NCBI GenBank assembly: GCA_009773005.1
Contig: WOUT01000001.1
Location: 63,389-127,388 of the forward strand
Reading direction: 5' to 3'
Length of the DNA: 64,000 bases
From: Chloroflexota bacterium
Lineage (GTDB): Bacteria; Chloroflexota; Anaerolineae; Anaerolineales; Anaerolineaceae
The notes beneath the pieces are model-generated. The model was not told where the DNA came from, made no database searches, and was given only the letters and a program-made list of their open reading frames with translations. Of the stretch, positions 1 to 8,810 are shown piece by piece; the stretch's first letter is position 1, and the number at the start of each line of letters is the position of its first letter. Both the position numbers and the translations under genes were made by a program.

Positions 1-91
1 CCATATCAACGACCGGATCAATTCCGGCGCAATGGCACTTTCGTGGAAACTAATTTTCACGAGTCTATGCATGCCAGTCTTGGAGGAATTA

Positions 92-1933
92 ATGTGCGGA
101 ATTGTTGGGTACATTGGAAATAAAAATGCAACACCTATCATACTTACTGGTCTAAAGAAACTTGAATACCGCGGTTATGATTCTGCCGGAATCGCGGTGA
201 TAACAAACGGACATATCGAAGTTCGGCGGGACGCGGGTAAACTCTCAAACCTGGAACAATTGGTGGCAAGTCTTCCAATTGTCGGAAAGGTTGGGATCGG
301 TCATACACGATGGGCGACACACGGTGAACCATCCACGCGCAACGCCCATCCACATCTCAGTAGTTCAGGAAAAGTGGTAGTTGTTCACAATGGAATCGTT
401 GAGAATTTTATCGAGTTAAAAGAGGAATTAGTAAAAAAGGGTGTTGAGTTTAAATCGGATACTGATACAGAGACTATAGTTCAGCTGATTGAAATGTATA
501 TGGAAGACGGACAAAACCTGGAAAGCGCAGTCAGATCGACGCTGGAGAGGTTAAAGGGAGCCCACGGCGTGGTTGTGATGTCTACCCTTGAAAGGGACAA
601 GATCGTCGCTGCCCGTATCGGCAATGCAGGCGGGGTGGTGATTGGCTTGGGCGATGGTGAGACGTTTATCGCATCCGACATCCCTGCCATTCTTGACTAT
701 ACAAGAAGCTTAATATTCCTGGAATCCCGGCAAATGGCAGTAGTAACACGTGAGGGAGCCGAGATCACAACTATCGAGGGAGAAAAAATAAAACCGCAGG
801 TTTCCGCGGTGGCATGGGATCCGGTATCTGCCGAAAAAGGGGAGTACCGCCACTTTATGCAAAAAGAGATCCATGAGCAAGTGAGGGCATTAACCGATAC
901 TTTAGCCGGACGGGTAGATTTTAAAGAAGGCAGCATCCGATTGCCGCAACTCAATCTCACGATGGAAAAAGCCAAAAGTATCAACAAAATCATCATCACG
1001 GCTTGCGGAACGGCTTCTCACGCCGGAATGGTGGGGAGAGTTCTGATCGAGAGAATTGCGCGCATTCCGACCAGCGTCGAGATCGCTTCGGAATTCAGAT
1101 ACTCAAATCCAATTGTGGATAAGAATACGGTCGTTCTTGCCATTAGTCAATCGGGTGAGACGGCAGACACCTTGGCCGCCATGGAAGAGGCTCGCAATCA
1201 CGGCGCGACGACCTGGTCAATCGTTAACGTTATCGGATCGCAAGCCATGCGCATCTCCGACGGATACATCTCCATGCAGACAGGTCCTGAGATCGGTGTG
1301 GCCTCAACAAAAGCTTTCACCGCACCGTTGGTCGACCTCTACATGCTGGCGGTGTTATTGGCTGACCTGCGTGGAATCATCACACTTGAGGAACGTAAAG
1401 CGCTTGTGGATGACCTGCGGCTTGTACCGGAATTGGTGGGGGAGTGTCTGGACCGTGAAAAGGAAATCGAAGAAGTCGCGGCATTTCTGAAAGATGCGAG
1501 AGACATGCTCTATTTGGGGCGAGGGATCAACATGCCGATTGCCTATGAGGGAGCCTTGAAATTAAAGGAAATCTCTTATATCCATGCCGAAGCTTACCCG
1601 GCTGGCGAGATGAAACATGGACCAATTGCTCTGATCGATGAAGAGATGCCAGTACTGGCGATTTCCATAAAAGATCCCTGGTATGAGAAAATGATCAGCC
1701 AAATCGAGCAAGCAAAGGCTAGGGGAGGAATTGTTATTGCAGTGGCAACGGTCGGGGATAAACGAGTTGAATCCTTGGTAGACCGCATCTTGTGGGTGCC
1801 TGAAACCCCCTGGATGCTAAGCCCTGTGGTCACTGTGATACCGTTGCAAATGCTGGCATACCACATCGCCTCTCTGAGGGGACTGGATGTTGACCAGCCT
1901 CGCAATCTCGCGAAATCAGTGACTGTCGAGTGA
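92..1933 (+). CDS. glmS: Glutamine--fructose-6-phosphate aminotransferase (isomerizing)
   Basis: Cytosolic enzyme that makes glucosamine-6-phosphate from fructose-6-phosphate and glutamine, the first step towards UDP-GlcNAc and peptidoglycan. The protein of 613 residues opens with MCGIVGYIG, so Cys2 becomes the N-terminal glutaminase nucleophile. Residues 1 to about 220 are the class II amidotransferase domain. Two SIS isomerase domains follow, with ITACGTASHAG and SQSGETADT motifs, and the C-terminus is the typical DVDQPRNLAKSVTVE. A start at 32 is open in frame, but ATG 92 has GGAGG at 82-86 in front of it and places the catalytic Cys at position 2, so I choose 92. Length and motifs are those of a normal GlmS. 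No ribozyme or riboswitch can be judged because only 91 bases of leader are present. Confidence 0.97.
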   Translation: MCGIVGYIGNKNATPIILTGLKKLEYRGYDSAGIAVITNGHIEVRRDAGKLSNLEQLVASLPIVGKVGIGHTRWATHGEPSTRNAHPHLSSSGKVVVVHNGIVENFIELKEELVKKGVEFKSDTDTETIVQLIEMYMEDGQNLESAVRSTLERLKGAHGVVVMSTLERDKIVAARIGNAGGVVIGLGDGETFIASDIPAILDYTRSLIFLESRQMAVVTREGAEITTIEGEKIKPQVSAVAWDPVSAEKGEYRHFMQKEIHEQVRALTDTLAGRVDFKEGSIRLPQLNLTMEKAKSINKIIITACGTASHAGMVGRVLIERIARIPTSVEIASEFRYSNPIVDKNTVVLAISQSGETADTLAAMEEARNHGATTWSIVNVIGSQAMRISDGYISMQTGPEIGVASTKAFTAPLVDLYMLAVLLADLRGIITLEERKALVDDLRLVPELVGECLDREKEIEEVAAFLKDARDMLYLGRGINMPIAYEGALKLKEISYIHAEAYPAGEMKHGPIALIDEEMPVLAISIKDPWYEKMISQIEQAKARGGIVIAVATVGDKRVESLVDRILWVPETPWMLSPVVTVIPLQMLAYHIASLRGLDVDQPRNLAKSVTVE

Positions 1934-1938
1934 AGTTC

Positions 1939-2496
1939 TCAAGCCGTTGGATGATCTCCAGCGGCTTTTTCTATTAATTTTCGAATAGCTTCTATCAGGA
2001 TGGCAATTGATAATTCTGGGTTGCCGGTGAGATCTGATAGTGTCTCTTTAACGACCAGAACTTTAGGTCCTGTTTTACCGGCTTCCCATTTAACCTTAAT
2101 ACCTAGCTGTTCCAGAAAAGACACCATTTGATTCATCCTGACGGCAGGTGACCCAACGGGTTGAAAATCATAGATAAGTGCATCAGAAATCTGATTGACC
2201 AACCCTTTTCTTGTCTGTTCATCATTAGCGAAATTAGTGACTGTTCCAAACAATCCTCTGATCAGACGTTTATAGAGCATCTCCGGAAATGAGTCAACCA
2301 AAGCGAACCACGCGGCTGGCCTTCCGCGAAAATAGCTCTGTGGAAGGAGTGTTTTATGAATTAGTTTCTGAAAGAGGAGATTTTTCAGTTGGTAGCGAAT
2401 ATCAGCAACTGTTCTGTCTAATGATTGTGATAACAACAGGGCAGTCGATGGTCCGTTTTGTTCCAGGTAGTTGAGTATTTGAGTACGAATATTCAT
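1939..2496 (-). CDS. Winged-helix transcriptional regulator (ArsR/MarR-like)
   Basis: Protein of 185 residues. The first 70 residues form a predicted winged helix: [19 protein letters not shown], then a recognition-helix region with [15 protein letters not shown], then a wing with [12 protein letters not shown]. The rest (about 75-185) is an effector-like region with no metal- or ligand-binding motif I recognise. No Cys is visible, so metal sensing of the classical ArsR kind is unlikely. It is divergent from the nuoB operon and shares a 106-base spacer with it, which contains a palindrome and the nuoB promoter. Regulation of itself or of nuoB is therefore possible but is only inference. The family call rests on fold-like pattern, not on a named subfamily. 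Confidence 0.7.
   Translation of the reverse strand: MNIRTQILNYLEQNGPSTALLLSQSLDRTVADIRYQLKNLLFQKLIHKTLLPQSYFRGRPAAWFALVDSFPEMLYKRLIRGLFGTVTNFANDEQTRKGLVNQISDALIYDFQPVGSPAVRMNQMVSFLEQLGIKVKWEAGKTGPKVLVVKETLSDLTGNPELSIAILIEAIRKLIEKAAGDHPTA
1941..1972 (+). terminator. Intrinsic terminator of glmS
   Basis: AAGCCGTTGG (1941-1950) pairs with CCAGCGGCTT (1958-1967), ten base pairs with one G-U, followed by a run of T. It starts eight bases after the glmS stop and overlaps the 3' end of the convergent regulator gene. Confidence 0.85.
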
Positions 2497-2498
2497 TT

Positions 2499-2510
2499 TC
2501 TTAATTAAGA
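2499..2510. promoter_or_regulatory. Palindrome, candidate operator between regulator and nuoB
   Basis: TCTTAATTAAGA is a perfect 12-base palindrome just upstream of the regulator start at 2496. Its half CTTAATT recurs at 2524-2530, next to the nuoB -35 box. The position suits autoregulation. Being very AT-rich it could also be chance. Confidence 0.35.
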
Positions 2511-2536
2511 TAAATAAATTTTACTTAATTCTAATC

Positions 2537-2564
2537 TTGACAATCGCTTTATGCAAGTTAAAAT
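2537..2564 (+). promoter_or_regulatory. Promoter of the nuoB operon
   Basis: TTGACA (2537-2542), 16-base spacer, TAAAAT (2559-2564). The perfect -35 and near-consensus -10 lie 39 bases before ATG 2603. Confidence 0.75.
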
Positions 2565-2602
2565 TCAATAGGATAAGATTTGGCAAACCAAGGAAGGTAA
2601 AA

Positions 2603-3262
2603 ATGACTGTAAATGGTATCAATATTCCGAATGCAAGTATTCCTCCCGATCTTCAACATCAGGTGGCTGTCACAACGCTGGACAAGATCTACAATTGGAG
2701 TCGGAGTAACTCGCTTTGGCCGATGATGTTTGGTTTGGCGTGCTGTGCGATCGAAATGATCTGTACCGCAGCCAGTAGGTACGACCTTTCACGATTCGGC
2801 ATGGAAGTAATGCGGCCAAGCCCGCGCCAGGCGGATGTGATGATCGTTTCTGGCACAGTCACAAAAAAGATGATCCCTCAAATTGTGCGTCTTTATAACC
2901 AAATGGCGGAACCAAAATACGTGATAGCAATGGGAGCCTGCGCCTCAGGGGGCGGTCCATTCAAAGAGGGGTACAATGTCGTCCCAGGTGTTGATAAATT
3001 CATTCCGGTGGATGTTTATATTGCTGGCTGCCCGCCGACGCCACAGTCACTTTTGCATGGTTTGATCACGCTCCAGAAGAAAATCGAAAAAGAACATATA
3101 CCCACTACAAGATGGTATAAAAAAGAGGATGTGGTTGAAATTCCAATCCCCGTTTTAGGACCAGATCTTTTCGACCCAAGAAAATCTGAATTGATCAGTT
3201 TGGAAACGCATAAACCGATCCTCGTTGAAGAACCAGTTACAGAATCTGGAGATGCGGCATGA
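2603..3262 (+). CDS. nuoB: NADH-quinone oxidoreductase subunit B
   Basis: Carries the N2 [4Fe-4S] cluster at the junction of the peripheral arm and the quinone site of complex I. The 219-residue product has the CCAIEM double Cys, GACASGGG and AGCPPTPQ motifs that supply the four cluster ligands. The length matches the family. The frame is open back to 2537, but that codon is the -35 box of the promoter. ATG 2603 has AGGAAGG just before it and is the start. It is first in an operon and its stop overlaps the start of nuoCD by four bases (ATGA), which suggests translational coupling. Confidence 0.96.
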   Translation: MTVNGINIPNASIPPDLQHQVAVTTLDKIYNWSRSNSLWPMMFGLACCAIEMICTAASRYDLSRFGMEVMRPSPRQADVMIVSGTVTKKMIPQIVRLYNQMAEPKYVIAMGACASGGGPFKEGYNVVPGVDKFIPVDVYIAGCPPTPQSLLHGLITLQKKIEKEHIPTTRWYKKEDVVEIPIPVLGPDLFDPRKSELISLETHKPILVEEPVTESGDAA

Positions 3263-5004
3263 GTGAACAGACAGCAAATCATCCCTTGTATTATGAAATG
3301 GCGAATAAATTTCCAGATGCTATCATCCTTGAAGTCCGATCAGGTTTTTTTGGAGCAGTAGTAAAATCACAATCTTTACTGGACGTGGCCAAGACTCTGC
3401 GAGACGCTTATAGTTTTGATTATTTATCAGCGGTTACTGGCGTGGATGATTTCCCGGAAGACCGCATGGAAGTGATTTACCATTTCTTTAAATCAATTGG
3501 GGGACCTCAGTTTGAACTAAAAGTCTTTACGACCCGCAATGAACCGACTGTTCCTTCGTTAACAGGTCTTTACCCGGGCGCAGAATTACAGGAACGGGAA
3601 ATTTGGGACCTGTTTGGAATCAAGTTCACGAATCACCCTGACTTGCGAAGGATATTAATGTGGGACGATTTCGAAGGACATCCTCTCCGAAAAGATTGGA
3701 AGGAACCGTTTTATGAGGAAGATGTTAAACCGTTTAAGAACCGTTGGCCTGAAGGGAAAGCCAGACATAGCGAAAACACAAACCCTTTTCAGGACAATGT
3801 TCAATACCCACGAGAATTCAACCCAGCAAATTGGACTGGGGAAGCCGATCACTTAATGTACAAAAGCCTCATTATGAGTGGCGAACAATCAAGTAACATC
3901 ATCAAGACAGACCAATTGGTTGTTAATCTCGGTCCTCAGCACCCATCAACGCACGGAGTATTCCGCATGGTGGTCGTGTTAGAAGGTGAGACGATTGTCA
4001 ACTTACGCCCAGTTGTAGGCTACATGCACCGTAACCATGAGAAAATTGGAGAACGGAATACATTCCTGCAAAATATGCCTTACACCGACCGGCTTGATTA
4101 CCTCTCGTCAATGAGTAACAATTTTGGTTACTCCATCACAATAGAAAAAATGTTGGGGATCACTCCCCCTGAACGGGCGGAATATATCAGGGTAATGATG
4201 GCAGAATTGACCAGAATCGCCAGCCATGTTATGTCAATTGGTTTCTTGATGAACGATCTGGGTGCATATTTCACACCCGCACTATATGCTTTAGAAGAGC
4301 GTGAATTAATCCTTGACATTTTTGAAGCTGTAGCAGGCTCGCGTATGATGTGTAATTATTTCCGTTTTGGCGGCGTCGTCAGGGACGTTCCGGAAGACGT
4401 GATGAAGAAGGTCAAACATTTAGTTGAAAATCGACTTCCACGAAAGATCGATGAACTTGACAGGTACTTAACTAAAAACGAGATCGTCCGTACCAGGTGC
4501 GAAGGTGTTGGCGTGATCACCTCTGATGAAGCAATTGCTTTTTCCGCAACAGGTCCGATCTTGAGGGCTACCGGTGTGCCTTATGACATACGTCGGGCTG
4601 ACCCTTATAGTATTTACGAAAGTCTTGATTTTGATGTATGCATCCGGAATCATGGTGACGTCTATGACCGTTATCTGTTGCGGATGGATGAGATCAGGCA
4701 AAGTTTGAGGATCTTGAGGCAAGTGTTGAACCGTATTCCAAAAGGTCCAGTCATATCCGGAAAACCTCAATACCTGGCAAAAGTTCCTGCTGGCGAGTCA
4801 TACGGCCGGGTTGAGGGCCCGAGAGGCGAACTAGGTTTCTATATCGTCTCGGATGGCAAACCTAATCCAAAGCGATATCATGTGCGAGCTCCGTCATTTA
4901 TCAATTTGACCGGGTTGGCTCAAATGTGCAAGGGCGCAAAAGTTGCCGATGCCGTGACGATCTTGGGATCTGTAGACATTGTACTTGGTGAAGTTGACCG
5001 ATAG
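3259..5004 (+). CDS. nuoCD: Fused NADH-quinone oxidoreductase subunits C and D
   Basis: A 581-residue fusion of the 30-kDa and 49-kDa subunits of complex I. Residues 1 to about 175 are NuoC, with [20 protein letters not shown] and HPLRKDW. After a linker of some 30 residues NuoD starts, with GPQHPSTHG at residue 225, [18 protein letters not shown], and the canonical C-terminus DIVLGEVDR. There are no nickel-ligand Cys pairs, so this is the complex I form and not a hydrogenase large subunit. The same fusion is known in Escherichia coli. It overlaps nuoB by four bases and is 12 bases before nuoI. No nuoA, nuoH or antiporter-type subunit follows. Confidence 0.95.
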   Translation: MSEQTANHPLYYEMANKFPDAIILEVRSGFFGAVVKSQSLLDVAKTLRDAYSFDYLSAVTGVDDFPEDRMEVIYHFFKSIGGPQFELKVFTTRNEPTVPSLTGLYPGAELQEREIWDLFGIKFTNHPDLRRILMWDDFEGHPLRKDWKEPFYEEDVKPFKNRWPEGKARHSENTNPFQDNVQYPREFNPANWTGEADHLMYKSLIMSGEQSSNIIKTDQLVVNLGPQHPSTHGVFRMVVVLEGETIVNLRPVVGYMHRNHEKIGERNTFLQNMPYTDRLDYLSSMSNNFGYSITIEKMLGITPPERAEYIRVMMAELTRIASHVMSIGFLMNDLGAYFTPALYALEERELILDIFEAVAGSRMMCNYFRFGGVVRDVPEDVMKKVKHLVENRLPRKIDELDRYLTKNEIVRTRCEGVGVITSDEAIAFSATGPILRATGVPYDIRRADPYSIYESLDFDVCIRNHGDVYDRYLLRMDEIRQSLRILRQVLNRIPKGPVISGKPQYLAKVPAGESYGRVEGPRGELGFYIVSDGKPNPKRYHVRAPSFINLTGLAQMCKGAKVADAVTILGSVDIVLGEVDR

Positions 5005-5016
5005 GTCGGAGGAAAA

Positions 5017-5595
5017 ATGAACGGATTCGGAATCGTTAAAGGGCTGTTCGTTACAATCAAGCACTTTTTTACGACGTATTGGGTCGACCTGTTTCATGGA
5101 AAGAAAAATAAGACTAGAGCAGCTCGGCGGGGCATGGTTGACTCGGCAGGGTTATTTACAGTCCAATATCCTGAGGAAATTATTATTCCTTCTGAAGAAT
5201 TCAGGGTGATCCCTTTTCTAATATATGAGGTTGGAGAAAACGGTGTAAGAAAATACCGCTGCACTTCCTGCGGCATTTGTGCCAAAGTTTGCCCGACGCA
5301 GTGTATTTACATCACGCGCAAGAAAGATGAAGTAACCGGCAAACCAATCTTGTCTCCCGAAGAATTTTATATTGACACAGATAAGTGCATGAATTGCGGC
5401 TCTTGCGCGGAGTTTTGTCCGTTTGACGCAATTAAAATGGATCATGATTTTGAAATTGCCACTTATGAACGGGGGGAAACGCATATATATTCAAAAGAAA
5501 AACTTGGCAAACCACTGGAATACTATGCTAAAATTCGTCCAGTCAATTATGCCAGCGAAGAGGCTGTTCGGCATGAAAAAGCCTCTGTGCATTAA
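5017..5595 (+). CDS. nuoI: NuoI-like 2x[4Fe-4S] ferredoxin subunit of complex I
   Basis: Electron-wiring subunit of 192 residues. Two CxxCxxCxxxCP motifs (CTSCGICAKVCP and CMNCGSCAEFCP) bind two [4Fe-4S] clusters. The N-terminal amphipathic part and the YPEEIIIPSEEFRVIPFL segment match NuoI/TYKY. The C-terminus, about 45 residues beyond the second cluster, is a little long. It lies 12 bases after nuoCD and is preceded by GGAGGA. Partner genes nuoB and nuoCD make complex I the clear assignment. Whether the electron donor is NADH or ferredoxin cannot be told because no nuoEFG is in the window. Confidence 0.92.
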   Translation: MNGFGIVKGLFVTIKHFFTTYWVDLFHGKKNKTRAARRGMVDSAGLFTVQYPEEIIIPSEEFRVIPFLIYEVGENGVRKYRCTSCGICAKVCPTQCIYITRKKDEVTGKPILSPEEFYIDTDKCMNCGSCAEFCPFDAIKMDHDFEIATYERGETHIYSKEKLGKPLEYYAKIRPVNYASEEAVRHEKASVH

Positions 5596-5613
5596 TTATT
5601 TTGAAGGCGAAAT

Positions 5614-5940
5614 ATGTTTAATTCAGATACAGAATTGTTATTCCCAATCCGGGTTATTCCATCTCTGCAAGATCTGCGCGGGCAAGAATGGCAGGTTTTG
5701 ATCGGGAAACTGTCTACAGAAGATGCGGATAGTAGTGACAGAATTGCTTTTACCGCAATGATCGTAAAACTCGCGGGTTGTACTGGATGTAATGCAGACT
5801 CATTTCGAGCTATGCGGGGATGTACTCAGTGTTCCCGATTAACCATTAAGCGTTATAAAGGAACTGATGCTGACCTAATGCAGCATTACCGGGAATGTCA
5901 AAAGGAAGTAAAGGCTTATTTATCAAAAAGAGATCAGTAA
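5614..5940 (+). CDS. Small Cys-rich protein of unknown function in the nuo operon
   Basis: A 108-residue protein that I do not recognise. Its centre has a four-Cys array, CTGC and CTQC separated by ten residues (CxxC-x10-CxxC), suitable for Zn2+ or an Fe-S cluster. The flanks are basic and charged without signal peptide or membrane helix. A GAAGG ribosome site precedes ATG 5614, 18 bases after nuoI, and mrp follows after 25 bases. The neighbours (Fe-S subunits before it, an Fe-S carrier ATPase after it) suggest a role in cluster handling or complex I assembly. That is context only. Confidence 0.75.
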   Translation: MFNSDTELLFPIRVIPSLQDLRGQEWQVLIGKLSTEDADSSDRIAFTAMIVKLAGCTGCNADSFRAMRGCTQCSRLTIKRYKGTDADLMQHYRECQKEVKAYLSKRDQ

Positions 5941-5965
5941 AATCATCTGCTCACAGGAAAAAATA

Positions 5966-7039
5966 ATGGTATCCAATCAGGATGTACTGAAGGCGTTGAG
6001 TAATGTAATTGAACCAGAATTACACAAAGACCTGGTTTCGTTGAAAATGATAGAAAATATCATAATAAATGGCACTAATGTGGATCTTAAAGTTATCCTT
6101 ACGACACCGGCTTGCCCACTAAAACAAAAGATCGAGTCTGAGGTTAAAACTGCGGTATTGGGTATTAAGGGTGTCGAATCAGTGCGGGTAGAAATGGATG
6201 CGCGGGTTCCTTCAGACGGGCAAACTCGTGAAATGCTGGTTTTGCCGATCAAGAATGCTATCGCAATAGCTTCGGGCAAGGGCGGAGTTGGAAAATCAAC
6301 AATTGCTGTGAATGTGGCAGTGACTTTAGCAATGCGAGGCGCTAAAGTTGGATTGGTTGACGCGGATATCTATGGACCAAATATCCCCACAATGATGGGA
6401 GTTGATTCCTTGCCAGCTCCGCAAAATGGCAGGTTGATCCCGGCGGAAGCCTACGGCGTAAAAATAATGTCCATCGGATTTATGGTACGCCCCGGTCAAC
6501 CACTAATCTGGAGAGGACCGATGCTTCATACAGCCATCAGGCAATTTTTAACTGATGTAGAGTGGGGAGAACTTGATTATCTAATCATTGATCTACCCCC
6601 TGGCACAGGAGATGCCCAATTAAGTTTGATGCAAAACTTGCCACTAAGCGGAGGTGTGATTGTTACATTACCGCAAAAAGTATCCATTGAAGACGCCGGC
6701 AGAGGACTGCAAATGTTCAGGGAAATGAATGTGCCAGTATTGGGGGTTGTGGAGAACATGAGCTTCCTTGCGATGCCAGATGGCACAAAGATGGATTTGT
6801 TTGGAACAGGCGGTGGTGAAGCGTTGGCATCGAAAATGGACACAACTTTTTTGGGTTGTATTCCGATCGACCCGGCAGTGCGAATTGGCGGGGACAATGG
6901 AAAACCCATTGTTTTTGAATACCCCGAATCGCCTGTAGCTATGTCTCTAATCGAGATTACTGAAAAAATTGCCGCGCAAGTAAGCCTTTTGGCAATTACG
7001 CATCAATTCACTGATTCAGTGAAGAAAGCGACCGAATAA
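5966..7039 (+). CDS. mrp: Mrp/NBP35-family iron-sulfur carrier ATPase (ApbC)
   Basis: Cytosolic P-loop ATPase of 357 residues. Residues 1 to about 85 are a MIP18/DUF59 domain. Then comes the deviant Walker A GKGGVGKSTIAVN, switch motif DADIYGPN, and LPPGTGDAQL. The family carries and delivers [4Fe-4S] clusters. The usual C-terminal CxxC pair is not visible, as in some bacterial members. Its place behind nuoBCDI fits a role in maturing complex I subunits. It is followed two bases later by ricT. Confidence 0.9.
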   Translation: MVSNQDVLKALSNVIEPELHKDLVSLKMIENIIINGTNVDLKVILTTPACPLKQKIESEVKTAVLGIKGVESVRVEMDARVPSDGQTREMLVLPIKNAIAIASGKGGVGKSTIAVNVAVTLAMRGAKVGLVDADIYGPNIPTMMGVDSLPAPQNGRLIPAEAYGVKIMSIGFMVRPGQPLIWRGPMLHTAIRQFLTDVEWGELDYLIIDLPPGTGDAQLSLMQNLPLSGGVIVTLPQKVSIEDAGRGLQMFREMNVPVLGVVENMSFLAMPDGTKMDLFGTGGGEALASKMDTTFLGCIPIDPAVRIGGDNGKPIVFEYPESPVAMSLIEITEKIAAQVSLLAITHQFTDSVKKATE

Positions 7040-7041
7040 TT

Positions 7042-7953
7042 ATGGGCGAGAGTATTGCATCAAGAATTGTCGGAGTCAGGTTCTCGAAAGTTGGCAAAGT
7101 TTATCATTTCGATGCCAGGAAGATCGAATCATTGCGACTCGGTGATGTCGTTGTCGTTGAAACGAGCCGCGGCTGGCAGCTTGGTGAGGTTGTTGATATC
7201 ATAAATGATCCTGTAACACCTCCAGAAGGAACCTGGAAGTTGCTAGATCGGCTAGCGACCCCAAAAGACCTGTTACAGCGGCAATCCTGGCAAGCCAAAG
7301 AATTGGATGTTGCAGCAACTGCCAAGAAAAGATTGCATGAGTTAAGGTTGGTTGGGGTTAAGATAGTGATGAGCGAATACAGTTATGACGGTCTGAAATT
7401 AACCATATTCTTCAGCAGTGATTCTGAAGATAAGGTTGACTTGAAGTCATTACGATCTGACATGCAGCGGGTTTACACACCAGCTCAAGTGGAGTTACGG
7501 CAAATCGGTCCGCGTGATGTTGCTAAGATATTGGGCGGTATGGGAGCGTGTGGTTTGGAAGCCCGATGTTGTTCCCGGTTCATCACTGAATTTAGCTCAA
7601 TCTCAATCAGAATGGCAAAAGAACAAGGGATTTCACTCACCCCAACCGAGATTACCGGAATGTGCGGAAGATTACGCTGCTGCCTCATTTATGAATACGA
7701 GAATTATGTGGAAGCAAGAAAACTGCTGCCAAAGAAAAATAAACGCGTGATCACTCCTGACGGTGAAGGAAAAGTGATTGATGTTTCGCCAATCAGGGAG
7801 ATGGTCTTGGTCGAACTTCCTGAAATTGGCAGGAAAGAATATCACAAGGACTTTCTAAAACCTGTCGATGAATTGGAAGCCTTCGAGAATAAGGCCAATA
7901 AAACGAGTGGCGGTCACGGTGGTGGTGGGTGTGGACAATGTAACCACCGTTAA
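7042..7953 (+). CDS. ricT: PSP1-domain protein RicT
   Basis: Protein of 303 residues with the PSP1 C-terminal domain. The Cys-rich motifs GLEARCCSRF and MCGRLRCCLIYE are the family signature. In Bacillus, RicT belongs to the RicAFT complex, which binds Fe-S clusters and affects RNase Y-dependent mRNA processing. RicA and RicF are not seen here. The C-terminus ends with a Gly/His/Cys tail (GGHGGGGCGQC) that could bind metal. Translation is probably coupled to mrp (two-base gap), and the next gene overlaps its 3' end. Confidence 0.88.
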   Translation: MGESIASRIVGVRFSKVGKVYHFDARKIESLRLGDVVVVETSRGWQLGEVVDIINDPVTPPEGTWKLLDRLATPKDLLQRQSWQAKELDVAATAKKRLHELRLVGVKIVMSEYSYDGLKLTIFFSSDSEDKVDLKSLRSDMQRVYTPAQVELRQIGPRDVAKILGGMGACGLEARCCSRFITEFSSISIRMAKEQGISLTPTEITGMCGRLRCCLIYEYENYVEARKLLPKKNKRVITPDGEGKVIDVSPIREMVLVELPEIGRKEYHKDFLKPVDELEAFENKANKTSGGHGGGGCGQCNHR

Positions 7954-8692
7954 ATTTCCTCCTACACTCGTAGACTTTGAGGGTTGGACGCAAAAAAAGA
8001 AAATTCTGGTTATCCTGGCTCATCCGGATGACCCTGAGTTTTTTTGCGGCGCTATGATTTCCAGATGGGCTGCAATTGGGCATGAAATCCATTATTGCTT
8101 GCTGACCACTGGTCAAAAAGGGTCCCAAGATGTCAACCAGTCTCTTGAGGAAATTTCCGCAATAAGAATGAAAGAGCAACGAATGGCAGCCGAAGCCTTA
8201 GGTGTAAAAGGTGTTGAATTTCTTGACTATATTGATGGCGAAGTTGTTCCGGATCTCGATATGCGCAAAAAAATAGTTCGCATTATCCGCAAATATTCTC
8301 CACAAATTGTACTTACGAGCGACCCGCAAAATTATTTTCCGACAGATAATCGCATTAATCATCCAGATCATCGCGCTGCTGGTCAGGCAGTAATCGACGC
8401 GGTTTTTCCGGCTGCCGGAAATGCTTTGTTCTTTCCAGACCTTTTTATGAAAGAACATCTCGATCCTGTCAATATCGACGAACTATGGATCTCAGCCACG
8501 GTTCAACCGAACCTTGTGGTAGATATGACGGATTATTTTGAAGCAAAAATCTCAGGTATTGTCTGCCATAGATCACAAATAGGCATTCATATTGGCGAAT
8601 TTGAGAAATATATGCGGGCACGCTTTGTTAACGAACCCACAACAGGGAAGTTCTTCTACCCTGAAAAGTTTAAGCGTATTGCATTCAAGTAA
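7931..8692 (+). CDS. PIG-L family N-acetylglucosaminyl deacetylase
   Basis: Zn2+-dependent deacetylase of the PIG-L/LmbE fold, about 253 residues. Metal-site motifs are AHPDDPEFFCG near the N-terminus and HPDHRAAG near the middle. Family members deacetylate GlcNAc-containing conjugates such as mycothiol or bacillithiol precursors, or glycolipids. The substrate is not evident here. The frame is open from 7868, but the leading residues are not PIG-L-like. GTG 7931, preceded by a GGTGGTGGG stretch, is my choice and gives a 23-base overlap with ricT. The start is uncertain. Confidence 0.85.
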   Translation: MDNVTTVKFPPTLVDFEGWTQKKKILVILAHPDDPEFFCGAMISRWAAIGHEIHYCLLTTGQKGSQDVNQSLEEISAIRMKEQRMAAEALGVKGVEFLDYIDGEVVPDLDMRKKIVRIIRKYSPQIVLTSDPQNYFPTDNRINHPDHRAAGQAVIDAVFPAAGNALFFPDLFMKEHLDPVNIDELWISATVQPNLVVDMTDYFEAKISGIVCHRSQIGIHIGEFEKYMRARFVNEPTTGKFFYPEKFKRIAFK

Positions 8693-8699
8693 CAATTAT

Positions 8700-8794
8700 A
8701 TAATCAGATTAATAAGATTAATAATTGTGACATATATCAGTATTGACCTTATAAAAAGGATTGGTATACTCTAATTGTCTGAATAATCAGATTA
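8700..8794. repeat. Two copies of a 12-mer flanking the gntR promoter
   Basis: ATAATCAGATTA occurs at 8700-8711 and again at 8783-8794. The second copy is part of the inverted repeat TCTGA-ATAA-TCAGA (8778-8791) at the expected transcription start. The 83-base spacing is close to eight helical turns. A likely operator pair for the GntR-type regulator encoded next. Confidence 0.5.
8743..8770 (+). promoter_or_regulatory. Promoter of gntR-korA-korB
   Basis: TTGACC (8743-8748), 16-base spacer, TATACT (8765-8770), 40 bases before ATG 8811. It sits between the two copies of the 12-mer repeat. Confidence 0.75.
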
Positions 8795-8810
8795 TAGAGG
8801 TCTAAGCCTG

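Noticed and set aside
1-91. Possible tail of an upstream gene, open in frame to a stop at 51-53
   Set aside because: Only 16 codons remain and the peptide is not recognisable, so no gene is claimed.
32-91. Upstream ATG for glmS
   Set aside because: It would add 20 residues before the Met that must be removed to expose Cys2, and the good ribosome site belongs to ATG 92.
1056-1490. 144-codon open frame within glmS on the same strand
   Set aside because: Arg/Trp-rich translation without family pattern; shadow of glmS.
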